Assembly (NCBI GenBank): GCA_016210125.1
Contig: JACQUS010000238.1
Coordinates: 1-7,957, forward strand
Reading direction: 5' to 3'
DNA from: Chloroflexota bacterium
Lineage (GTDB): Bacteria; Chloroflexota; UBA6077; FW602-bin22; JACQUS01
DNA length: 7,957 nt
This document shows positions 1 through 5,693 of this stretch, one piece after another. Position 1 is the first letter of the stretch; the number at the start of each line of letters is the position of its first letter. The position numbers were made by a program, and so were the translations under genes. The notes beneath the pieces are model-generated. The model worked only from the letters and a program-made list of their open reading frames with translations. It was not told where the DNA came from and did no database searches.

Positions 1-236
1 ACGTGGATGCGGCGATGCGCCAGCTCGGCTTCCCGATGGGGCCGCTGGCCATGCTCGACCTCGTGGGCATCGACCTGCACGTGACCAACTGCGAGATGCT
101 GAACGCCGAGCTGGGCACCACGCGCTTCCAGCCGAACCCGCTCCTGCGCCAGATGGTGCGCGCCGGCCTGCTGGGGCGCAAGGCCGGCCGCGGCTTCTAT
201 GACCACCGTGAGCGGCTGTCGCGGCCCGCGCGGTAG
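1..236 (+). CDS. 3-hydroxyacyl-CoA dehydrogenase, C-terminal domain (5' end cut by window)
   Basis: Partial gene; the reading frame enters from the left edge (first complete codon at base 3) and stops at TAG 234-236. The visible 77 residues match the C-terminal dimerisation and substrate-binding domain of the 3-hydroxyacyl-CoA dehydrogenase family. They contain the hallmark GFPMGPLAMLDLVGIDL near the start and the closing GLLGRKAGRGFYDH, which is the usual end of these proteins. The family oxidises L-3-hydroxyacyl-CoA to 3-oxoacyl-CoA with NAD+ in the cytoplasm, for fatty acid beta-oxidation or butanoyl-CoA/PHB-type pathways. The NAD-binding Rossmann domain lies outside the window, so single-domain (Hbd/PaaH type) and fused multifunctional (FadB/FadJ type) forms cannot be told apart fully. 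The stop soon after the FYDH motif favours the stand-alone type. It converges on the asparaginase gene with a 34-base gap and no obvious terminator hairpin between them. Confidence 0.9.
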   Translation, partial: VDAAMRQLGFPMGPLAMLDLVGIDLHVTNCEMLNAELGTTRFQPNPLLRQMVRAGLLGRKAGRGFYDHRERLSRPAR

Positions 237-240
237 GTTT

Positions 241-282
241 GCTCAGTACTCGTCGATCAATTCGCGTCGGTCAATACGCGTC
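241..282 (-). repeat. Three degenerate tandem 14-bp units at the asparaginase 3' end
   Basis: Read on the - strand, the three units are GACGCGTATTGACC (282-269), GACGCGAATTGATC (268-255) and GACGAGTACTGAGC (254-241). The first two agree at 12 of 14 positions, the first and third at 11 of 14. The first unit carries the last three codons (Asp-Ala-Tyr) and the TGA stop of the asparaginase gene. The two downstream copies repeat this tail (Asp-Ala-Asn-stop, Asp-Glu-Tyr-stop). Because the period is 14, the three TGA triplets fall in three different frames. This is read directly from the sequence; a role as a stop-codon backup is inference. Confidence 0.8.
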
Positions 283-1278
283 GAAGTGCCGCTGCACTTC
301 CTCGGGGTCGGAGGTGATCGTCAGCGCGAGCATGGCCAGCACGCGTGCCTTCTGCGGATTCAGGCTGTCCGCGGCGACGAAGCCCTGCTCGCGCAGGCGC
401 GTGCGGCGCAGCACCCGGCCGCTGCCGGCGCGGCAGCTTTGTACGACGAGAACGCCGCGCCGTCGCGCCTCCACCAGGGCCGGCCGCTCGCCGGGCGCGG
501 TCTCGCCCGGCGCGTACCCGGCGCTGACGATGCCGCGAGCGCCGGCGGCGATCAGCGCGTCGATGGCCACTGGCCCAGCGCCGGGATACGAGTAGACGAT
601 GTCGACCTGTGGCAGGTCGCGCCGGCCGCGCACGTCGAAGGCCGTGTCCGGCGCGTGGCGTTGCAGCGGGCGGCGATAGAGCGCCACGCTGCCGTCGGGG
701 TCGACGAAGCCCAGCACGCCGACGTCCGGGCTGCGGAATGTCTGGAGGCGGTGGGTCGAGGACTTGGTGACCTCGCGCGCCGCCTGGATCTCGTCGTTCA
801 GCAGGACGAGCACGCCGAGGCCACGCGCGCTCGGCGCTGCGGCGACGCGCACGGCGTTGACCAGGTTCAGGTGCGCGTCCGCGCTGAGGCCGGTCGGCGG
901 GCGCTGCGCGCCGACGAGCACCACCGGCAGATCGACCTTCAGCGTCAGGTTGAGGAAGTAGGCCGTCTCCTCCAGCGTGGCCGTGCCGTGGGTCACGACG
1001 ATGCCGTCGAGCGGGCGCTGCTCGGCGGCCACGCGGTGCACGGCCTCATTCAGGTCGAGCCAATCCTGTGGCACGATCGATGAGCTGCCGATGGCGCGGA
1101 AGCGCACCGGGATGAGCTCGGCGGCGCTGCCCGCCTCCGGCACGCGTGCCAGCAGCTCGTCCACCTCCAGGCGGCTGCCGTGCTCGTGGTACTCAGCCAG
1201 GTCCAGCGCGCTGCGGCCCACGGTCGAGATCGATCCGCCCGTGCCGATGATGGCGACGCGGGGTCGTGCTCTGCTCAT
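271..1278 (-). CDS. L-asparaginase family protein with variant active site
   Basis: The family hydrolyses L-asparagine (some members glutamine) to aspartate and ammonia, working as a tetramer. Start: the ATG at 1278 (MSRARPRV) is preferred over the in-frame ATG at 1299, because a full AAGGAGG (1294-1288) lies 9 bases before 1278. This gives 335 residues, normal for the family, and no signal peptide, so it is probably cytoplasmic. Counting from the chosen start, visible landmarks are the N-terminal GTGGSIS (12-18), the THGTATLEETAYF block (96-108), the GAQRPPTGLSADAHLNLVNA block and AREVTKSS with the conserved Lys at 172. In E. coli AnsB the catalytic residues are T12, T89, D90 and K162. Here they read Ser16, Thr99, Ala100 and Lys172, so the Asp is replaced by Ala and the first Thr by Ser. 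It is the last gene of the leftward group, 17 bases after the glycosyltransferase stop. The family is certain; activity on asparagine is not. Confidence 0.9.
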   Translation of the reverse strand: MSRARPRVAIIGTGGSISTVGRSALDLAEYHEHGSRLEVDELLARVPEAGSAAELIPVRFRAIGSSSIVPQDWLDLNEAVHRVAAEQRPLDGIVVTHGTATLEETAYFLNLTLKVDLPVVLVGAQRPPTGLSADAHLNLVNAVRVAAAPSARGLGVLVLLNDEIQAAREVTKSSTHRLQTFRSPDVGVLGFVDPDGSVALYRRPLQRHAPDTAFDVRGRRDLPQVDIVYSYPGAGPVAIDALIAAGARGIVSAGYAPGETAPGERPALVEARRRGVLVVQSCRAGSGRVLRRTRLREQGFVAADSLNPQKARVLAMLALTITSDPEEVQRHFDAY

Positions 1279-1287
1279 GGATTCCTG

Positions 1288-1294
1288 CCTCCTT
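1288..1294 (-). promoter_or_regulatory. Strong ribosome binding site that sets the asparaginase start
   Basis: On the - strand this reads AAGGAGG, nine bases before the ATG at 1278. It lies inside the codons that would be translated if the upstream ATG (1299) were used, so it argues for the shorter protein. The upstream ATG overlaps the glycosyltransferase stop as ATGA (1299-1296), which could still allow coupled re-initiation. Confidence 0.75.
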
Positions 1295-1295
1295 G

Positions 1296-2444
1296 TCATC
1301 CCTGCCGATGCTCGCGCGCGCTGCCGGGGACGAGGCGCGGGGGCGGGTAGCCCAGCGCCGCCAGGTAGGCCGCAAGCTGGCGGCCCACGGCCGGCAGGGA
1401 AAAGGCCCGCGCCCGTGCACGCCCGCGGGCCGCCAGCGCGGCGCGCAGCGGGCCGGGTCGGACGAGCAGGTCCAGCAGCTCCGCCAGCGCCGCGTAGCAG
1501 GCGCGCCGGACGAGCACGCCGGCGCCGTCGAGCGTCTCGGGGACGGCCGCGGCAGCGCGCGCGAGCACCGGCAGGCCGAAGGAAAGGGCCTCTACGAGTG
1601 GCACGCCGAAGCCCTCGTGCTCGCTCATCGAGACGTAGGCGTGCGCCAGCCTATAGTACGTGGCGAGCTCAGCGCGGCTTACCTGCCCGACGAACTCGAC
1701 GTGCGGGTCGAGCCCTAGGCGTTCGACGAGCCGCTCGAGCCAGAAGAGATAGTCTCCGGCGATGAGCTTCGGCCCGACGAAGAGCAGGCGCGAGCGCGGG
1801 TTGACGCTGCGATGGTAGTGGTAGAAGAGCTTGATCGTGTCTTCGGGCCGCTTGTTCGGCACCACGCGGCCGACGCTGAGAACGTTGACGTAGCCGTCGG
1901 CGTAGCGCCGCCGGACGCGCTCGTCGGCGCGGCGATGCAGCGCGGCCAGGTCGACGGCCACCGGCAAGACGCCGGTCCTGGAGAAGCCGGCCGCCTTGAG
2001 CTCGGCCGCGCTGAAGCCCGATTTCCCGAGCGCCAGCGCCGCGCGCTCGCGGAAGGTCGGCAGGCTGTCGCGCCCCAGCCGCGTGTCCTGCTCGGCCTGA
2101 GGGTGCAGCCCGGCGAAGTACTCCGGCGGCGTAACGTTGTGGTAGACAAGCACGAGCGGCGCGCGCACCTGGTCGCGGGCGAACTGCGCCAGGTCCGACC
2201 AGACCGAGTAGTGCAGCAGGGCCACCTCGCCCGTCTCGGGCGCGTAGGCATCGAAGCGCTGCGTGCGGCTGCGGTACTGGTCGCCCACGCGCTGGACGAA
2301 GAGCCGCGTGCGGTAGCCGAAACCGCGCAGCAGGCGGTCGAGGTTCAGGCAGTCGTTCGACACCGCGTCGCCGTACACCAGGTCGGAGACGAACTGGCTG
2401 ACGAGCGGCGGACGCCGCGCCGCCACCACCGGCCCGCCCGTCAC
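1296..2444 (-). CDS. Glycosyltransferase, GT4-type (GT-B fold)
   Basis: A 382-residue cytoplasmic or membrane-associated glycosyltransferase that would move a sugar from a nucleotide-sugar donor to an unknown acceptor (glycan, lipid or small molecule). Features are an N-terminal acceptor domain with GDAVSND (25-31) and YHNVTPPEYF (101-110), and a C-terminal donor domain. The donor domain has SVGRVVPNKRPED (190-202), whose Arg and Lys normally bind the donor phosphates, and EHEGFGVPLVE (275-285), which is the classic E-x7-E retaining motif with E277 and E285. Length is normal for GT4. The start is GTG and overlaps the hom stop as GTGA (2444-2441), with a GAGG just upstream, so translation is probably coupled to hom. 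No sugar-synthesis or export genes are nearby, so donor and acceptor cannot be named. A sugar gene between two amino-acid genes is unexpected. The group assignment is firm, the role open. Confidence 0.9.
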   Translation of the reverse strand: MTGGPVVAARRPPLVSQFVSDLVYGDAVSNDCLNLDRLLRGFGYRTRLFVQRVGDQYRSRTQRFDAYAPETGEVALLHYSVWSDLAQFARDQVRAPLVLVYHNVTPPEYFAGLHPQAEQDTRLGRDSLPTFRERAALALGKSGFSAAELKAAGFSRTGVLPVAVDLAALHRRADERVRRRYADGYVNVLSVGRVVPNKRPEDTIKLFYHYHRSVNPRSRLLFVGPKLIAGDYLFWLERLVERLGLDPHVEFVGQVSRAELATYYRLAHAYVSMSEHEGFGVPLVEALSFGLPVLARAAAAVPETLDGAGVLVRRACYAALAELLDLLVRPGPLRAALAARGRARARAFSLPAVGRQLAAYLAALGYPPPRLVPGSAREHRQG

Positions 2445-3733
2445 TCCGCCTCGACGCGCATCGGGCGCGGGACGGCCAGCAGCTTGGCCGAGGCGCGCAG
2501 TCGCTCGATGACGCGCTGCGCGTGCGACTCGCGCGTCGGGTGCGTGACGATGACGATCTCGGCCGGCCGGCCGTCCGTCGTGGCGATCCGCTGGACGATC
2601 GAAGCGACGCTGACCTCGGCGTCGGCCAGCGTTTGGGCGACGAAGGCCAGCACGCCCGGCTCATCGACGGCCATAAGGCGCAAGTAGTAGGCCGACTCCA
2701 CGTCGGCCATCGCCAGACGCCGGCGGCTGGGGTCGATGAGCAGCCGCGGCGTGTGCTCGGCGTAGCGCCGCAGTACGTCCTGGGCGATGTCGATGATGTC
2801 GGCCAGCAGCGCCGAGGCCGTCGGCCGCGCGCCCGCGCCGCGCCCGTAGAACACGACCTTGCCGGTCAGGTCGCCTTCGACCTCGACGGCGTTGAACGCG
2901 CCTTCGACGCGCGCCAGCAGGGCCTCGCGTGGCACCAGCGTCGGGTGCACGCGCAGCTCGACGGCGTTGCCCTGCCGCCGACCGATGGCCAGCAGCTTGA
3001 TGGCGTAGCCCATGGCCCGCGCGTAGGCGAAGTCGGCCGGGGTCAGCTCGGTGATGCCCTCGCGGTAGATGTCCTCCGGTGCAGCGCGGATCTGGAAGGC
3101 GAGCGCCGCCAGGATCGCCAGCTTGTAGGCCGCGTCCGTGCCGTCGACGTCGTTGCGCGGGTCGGGCTCGGCGTAGCCCAGCTCCTGGGCCTCACGCAGC
3201 GCGGCGTCGAACGGCAGGCCGGCGGTGTCCATGCGCGTGAGGATGTAGTTGGTGGTGCCGTTGATGATGGCACGGATCTGGCGGATATCGTTGGCCACCA
3301 GGTCCTGCTTGAAGGCGGCGATGAGCGGGATACCGCCGCCGACGCTGGCCTCGTAGTGTACGTCGCCGTTGTACCGTCGCGCCAGGTCGAGGATGTCAGG
3401 CCCGTGCTTGGCGATGACCTCTTTGTTCGGCGTGACGATGTGCTTGCGGTTGCGGATGGCCCGCTGGATGTAGGTGTAGGCTGGCTCCTCGCCGCCGAGC
3501 GCCTCGACGACGATGTGGATATCCGGGTCGTCGAGGATGTCTTCCGGCCGCGTTGTCAGCATGCTCGGCGGCAGGTCCACGAGCCGTGGCTTATCGAGGT
3601 CGCGGACCAGCACCTTCGCCAGCGAGATCGGGCAGCCGATCTGCTCGGCGATGGTCTCGTTCTTGCGCAGAAAGACCTCGGCGAGCCCGGCTCCAACGGT
3701 GCCGAGCCCGAGGAGGCCAACTTTGAAGTGCAC
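2441..3733 (-). CDS. hom: Homoserine dehydrogenase with C-terminal ACT domain
   Basis: Reduces L-aspartate 4-semialdehyde to L-homoserine with NAD(P)H, the branch point towards threonine, methionine and isoleucine, in the cytoplasm. The protein has 430 residues, a normal length for the monofunctional ACT-containing form. The N-terminal Rossmann motif is GLGTVG (9-14), followed by TPNKEVIAKHG (101-111), EASVGGGIP (128-136) and INGTTNYIL (157-165). The catalytic block EPDPRNDVDGTDAAYK (189-204) gives E189, D195, D200 and K204, which line up with the yeast enzyme's E208, D214, D219 and K223. Residues from about 348 to 425 form the ACT domain (LRLMAVDEPGVLAFVAQTL), usually the site of feedback inhibition by threonine. 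The start is GTG, with GAGGG five bases upstream. An in-window sigma70-like promoter sits just upstream, so hom can lead its own transcript. The gene overlaps the glycosyltransferase start by four bases. Confidence 0.97.
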   Translation of the reverse strand: MHFKVGLLGLGTVGAGLAEVFLRKNETIAEQIGCPISLAKVLVRDLDKPRLVDLPPSMLTTRPEDILDDPDIHIVVEALGGEEPAYTYIQRAIRNRKHIVTPNKEVIAKHGPDILDLARRYNGDVHYEASVGGGIPLIAAFKQDLVANDIRQIRAIINGTTNYILTRMDTAGLPFDAALREAQELGYAEPDPRNDVDGTDAAYKLAILAALAFQIRAAPEDIYREGITELTPADFAYARAMGYAIKLLAIGRRQGNAVELRVHPTLVPREALLARVEGAFNAVEVEGDLTGKVVFYGRGAGARPTASALLADIIDIAQDVLRRYAEHTPRLLIDPSRRRLAMADVESAYYLRLMAVDEPGVLAFVAQTLADAEVSVASIVQRIATTDGRPAEIVIVTHPTRESHAQRVIERLRASAKLLAVPRPMRVEAE

Positions 3734-3738
3734 GCATG

Positions 3739-3797
3739 CCCTCGCTTTCCTCGGCCATTGTAAGAATCGCGCCGCCTGGCCGTCAAGAAAGCGAGGG
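3739..3797. repeat. 11-bp perfect inverted repeat framing the hom promoter
   Basis: The arms are CCCTCGCTTTC at 3739-3749 and GAAAGCGAGGG at 3787-3797 (+ strand), perfect over 11 bp with 37 bases between. The right-hand arm abuts the predicted -35 box. The left-hand arm covers the expected transcription start and contains the hom ribosome binding site (GAGGG). If transcription began further upstream, the RNA could fold and hide that site. If it begins at the predicted start, only one arm is transcribed, and the pair looks more like two operator half-sites. Both readings are inference; the repeat itself is visible. Confidence 0.65.
3757..3786 (-). promoter_or_regulatory. Predicted sigma70-type promoter of hom
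   Basis: On the - strand, TTGACG (3786-3781) and TACAAT (3762-3757) are separated by 18 bases. They match the -35 and -10 consensus at five of six positions each. A start about seven bases after the -10 box would fall near 3750, giving a leader of about 17 bases that contains the ribosome binding site. It lies wholly in the 72-base gap between the zinc-ribbon gene and hom. Confidence 0.65.
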
Positions 3798-3805
3798 GAG
3801 CGGTG

Positions 3806-4063
3806 CTAGACCGCGCGGTTACCAGCGGCCTCGTTTGCCGGCGCGACTGCGCGTCGAAGCACCGGGCGCGCACTGCCGTGCAGGTCGGTCACCGGCTCGT
3901 TGCGGTGCACCTCGCCGCCGCGCATCTTGAGGTTAAAGCCGCACTGCGGGTTGGTACACACCCAGGCCTTGTAGTGGATGGCTGCCCCCTGCGCCCCAAA
4001 GTCCGACAACGGCACGAGCACCCCGGCGCTGCATTCGCGACATATCGGAAAGCCTCCGTCCAC
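3806..4063 (-). CDS. Small zinc-ribbon protein, function unknown
   Basis: An 85-residue protein with paired cysteines C8-x2-C11 (PICREC) and C36-x4-C41 (CTNPQC), the spacing of a zinc ribbon that binds one Zn. Between the pairs lie hydrophobic and aromatic strands (VLVPLSDFG, IHYKAWVC). After the second pair comes GFNLKMRGGEV, then a basic, low-complexity tail. The start chosen is GTG at 4063, because GGGGAGGAG lies about five bases upstream. The frame stays open further upstream to 4246, but that part has no protein-like composition. I do not recognise the family. Zinc ribbons of this size often touch nucleic acid or a partner protein, but nothing here shows which. It is on the same strand as hom, 72 bases upstream, and hom has its own promoter, so the two may or may not be co-transcribed. 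No separate terminator is seen. Confidence 0.7.
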   Translation of the reverse strand: MDGGFPICRECSAGVLVPLSDFGAQGAAIHYKAWVCTNPQCGFNLKMRGGEVHRNEPVTDLHGSARPVLRRAVAPANEAAGNRAV

Positions 4064-4236
4064 CGGCACTCCTCCCCAAACGGCTCGCCGCAGCGCCGCC
4101 CCGGACGGCTCTGCGCCATGCACTATGAACACGTGACGGTGTGGCACATGCGGTTCATCGAGTCTTCTGCGACAATGATACGATAGCTGGGACCGGCGCC
4201 GATGCCGCTGCCGGAGCGTGGGCGGGTGAGGAGATT
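4064..4236. other. Divergent intergenic region between zinc-ribbon and acidic small-protein genes
   Basis: 173 bases between two divergent GTG starts. Visible signals are the zinc-ribbon Shine-Dalgarno on the - strand (GGGGAGGAG, ending near 4069), a CACGTG palindrome at 4130-4135 and a possible extended -10 on the + strand. I found no convincing leftward promoter for the zinc-ribbon gene. Confidence 0.5.
4176..4184 (+). promoter_or_regulatory. Possible extended -10 promoter of the 66-aa gene
   Basis: TGATACGAT matches the extended -10 pattern TGnTAnnAT. The only upstream -35 candidate, TTCATC at 4154-4159, is weak and 19 bases away, which is tolerable for an extended -10 promoter. The expected start near 4191 would give a leader of about 46 bases to the GTG at 4237. 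Confidence 0.35.
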
Positions 4237-4437
4237 GTGAGCACATCGAACGCGGACTTTCCGACGGTCGCAGGTAGCGAGAACTTCGAGATCTGGGATG
4301 ACGTCGCCGGCGAGAGCTTCGTGATGGCCTTCAACCTGAACGGCGTGACCATCGCCGTGGGGCACGAGGAGTTCGCCGAGCTGGCGCGGGTCGTCGCGCA
4401 GGCGGCGGCGTACGACCAGAAGCGGCGCGCCGGCTAG
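4237..4437 (+). CDS. Small acidic protein of unknown function (66 aa)
   Basis: The chosen start is GTG at 4237, with GAGGAG (4228-4233) directly upstream; the gap is short (3 bases), so the start is not certain. The 66-residue product begins MSTSNADFPTVAG. It is acidic in the first half (ENFEIWDDVAGESF) and has two strands rich in hydrophobic residues (VMAFNLNGVTIAVG). It ends in an amphipathic helix (EEFAELARVVAQAAAYDQ) and a short basic tail. There are no cysteines, signal peptide or membrane segment. The strand-strand-helix layout suggests a compact soluble domain. I do not recognise the family and give no function. Codon use is like the neighbouring high-GC genes, which supports a real gene rather than chance. 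Two strong hairpins follow it and may end its transcript. Confidence 0.6.
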   Translation: MSTSNADFPTVAGSENFEIWDDVAGESFVMAFNLNGVTIAVGHEEFAELARVVAQAAAYDQKRRAG

Positions 4438-4526
4438 TGTCCTCCCGGCCCTGCCGGGTCGACCACGGCGCGTGAGAATCGTGCATCGCGCTCGGAGGGA
4501 GGCGTCGCCTTGGTGCGAACGGGGGC

Positions 4527-4591
4527 ATCCAAAGGGGGCTTCGCCCCCTTTGGGGGATCCGCCCGGGGTGGGGCGGAGCCGCCCGCCGGGC
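4527..4591. repeat. Two adjacent GC-rich hairpins, terminator-like or interspersed palindromic element
   Basis: Hairpin one has arms CCAAAGGGGGC (4529-4539) and GCCCCCTTTGG (4543-4553), perfect over 11 bp with a three-base loop (TTC). Hairpin two has outer arms GCCCGG (4561-4566) and CCGGGC (4586-4591), enclosing GGGCG/CGCCC (4571-4575, 4580-4584). Neither is followed by a T-run. They lie between the 66-aa gene and the monooxygenase, and could stop transcription from the left or be copies of a scattered palindrome. The rest of the 188-base spacer (4438-4625) shows no other clear signal. Confidence 0.6.
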
Positions 4592-4625
4592 CCGTGTTCA
4601 AGAGAGCACGGTGACGGAGGCGACG

Positions 4626-5669
4626 GTGAAGTTCGGCGTGTTTCTCCTGCTCTCACAGGCGCCCACCAGCGGCAGCGTGGCCGACCTCTACCGTGAGGCG
4701 CTGGAGCAGTGCGTCTACGCGGAGGAGCTGGGCTTCGACGCCATCTGGCTGGCCGAGCATCACTTCTCGCGCTACGGGACGATCCCTTCGCCGCTGCTCT
4801 TCGCCGCGGCCGTCGCGCAGCGCACGTCCCGCGTGCGGCTGGGCACGGCGGTGACGATCCTGCCCTTTGCCCACCCATTGCGCATCGCCGAGGAGGCGGC
4901 GATGGTCGACGTGCTGAGCGGCGGCCGGCTCGACTTCGGCGTCGGCCGTGGCTATCAGCCAGCCGAGTTCGCCGGCCTCGGCGTACCCATGGCCGAGGCG
5001 CGGGCGCGTTTCGACGAGGCGCTGGCGATCATCCGCGCTGCCTGGACGCAGGAGCGCGTCGGCTTCCGTGGCCAGTTCTGGCAGCTCGACGACGTCGAGG
5101 TGCTGCCGAAGCCGCTCCAGCGGCCGCATCCGCCGATCTGTGTGGCCGCCGTCAGCCCGGAGACCTTCGCCCGCCTCGGGCGCATGGGCTATCCGTTCCT
5201 CTCGTCGCCCAACTTCACGCCCATCCAGTACGTCAAGGAGCAGTACGCCAGCTACCGCCAGGAGTACCTGGCGGCCGGGCACCCGCCGGCGCCGCGCGAG
5301 CAGCCGCTGCTCCAGCAGGTCTATGTCGCCCCAACGGCCGAGCGCGCGCGCCAGGAGCCGGAGCCTTACGCGATGTGGTATTTCCGCACGCTGGCCGAGG
5401 TAGCGGCGTCGCCCGGCCAGGCGCCGGCCGACTATCGCTTCTACGGCAAGATCGCCGACCGCCTGCGCTCGGTCGGCTACGACGAGATCTACGAGCACGG
5501 CGCGACGTTCGGCACGCCGGAGCGCTGCGTCGAGCGCATCCAGATGTACCAGCAGGAGATCGGCCTCAACTACTTCCTCTGCTGGATGAGCTTTGGCGGC
5601 CTGCCGCACGAGCAGGTGCGCGCGGCGATGCGCCTGTTCGCCGAGAAGGTGATGCCGGCGTTCCGCTGA
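4626..5669 (+). CDS. Luciferase-like monooxygenase (LLM class, FMN- or F420-dependent)
   Basis: A TIM-barrel flavin-dependent oxidoreductase of the bacterial luciferase-like superfamily, cytoplasmic. Members oxidise diverse organic substrates with reduced FMN and O2, or transfer hydride with F420. The start is taken as GTG at 4626 (MKFGVFLLL), because GGAGG (4616-4620) lies five bases upstream; an in-frame GTG at 4611 has no such site. The resulting 347 residues are normal for the family. Landmarks are the first barrel strand (1-9), the AEHHF motif (43-47), SRVRLGTAVTILPFAHP (68-84), DVLSGGRLDFGVGRGYQPAEF (95-115) and the LPKPLQRPHPPICVAA block (160-175). These are typical of the single-subunit LuxA-like branch. 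It stands alone on the + strand, with no flavin reductase beside it, so neither cofactor nor substrate can be fixed. It is followed directly by a Shine-Dalgarno and short ORFs. Confidence 0.92.
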   Translation: MKFGVFLLLSQAPTSGSVADLYREALEQCVYAEELGFDAIWLAEHHFSRYGTIPSPLLFAAAVAQRTSRVRLGTAVTILPFAHPLRIAEEAAMVDVLSGGRLDFGVGRGYQPAEFAGLGVPMAEARARFDEALAIIRAAWTQERVGFRGQFWQLDDVEVLPKPLQRPHPPICVAAVSPETFARLGRMGYPFLSSPNFTPIQYVKEQYASYRQEYLAAGHPPAPREQPLLQQVYVAPTAERARQEPEPYAMWYFRTLAEVAASPGQAPADYRFYGKIADRLRSVGYDEIYEHGATFGTPERCVERIQMYQQEIGLNYFLCWMSFGGLPHEQVRAAMRLFAEKVMPAFR

Positions 5670-5693
5670 GCATCCACTAGTAGGAGGGCTTCC

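Noticed and set aside
199..1083. Long + strand frame opposite the asparaginase gene
   Set aside because: Low-complexity Arg/Ala/Val/Asp-rich translation antisense to a well-supported gene.
1279..1299. Asparaginase start at the upstream ATG (1299)
   Set aside because: AAGGAGG lies downstream of this ATG and at ideal distance from the ATG at 1278; the extra seven residues are not family-like. Coupling through the ATGA overlap remains possible.
2522..3763. Long open frame on the + strand opposite hom (over 400 codons)
   Set aside because: It lies antisense to an unmistakable homoserine dehydrogenase and has the Arg/Val/Asp/Gly-rich composition typical of shadow frames in high-GC DNA; it shows no family motif.
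4653..5609. Long open frame on the - strand opposite the monooxygenase
   Set aside because: Same shadow effect; the + strand frame carries clear luciferase-like motifs and this one has none.
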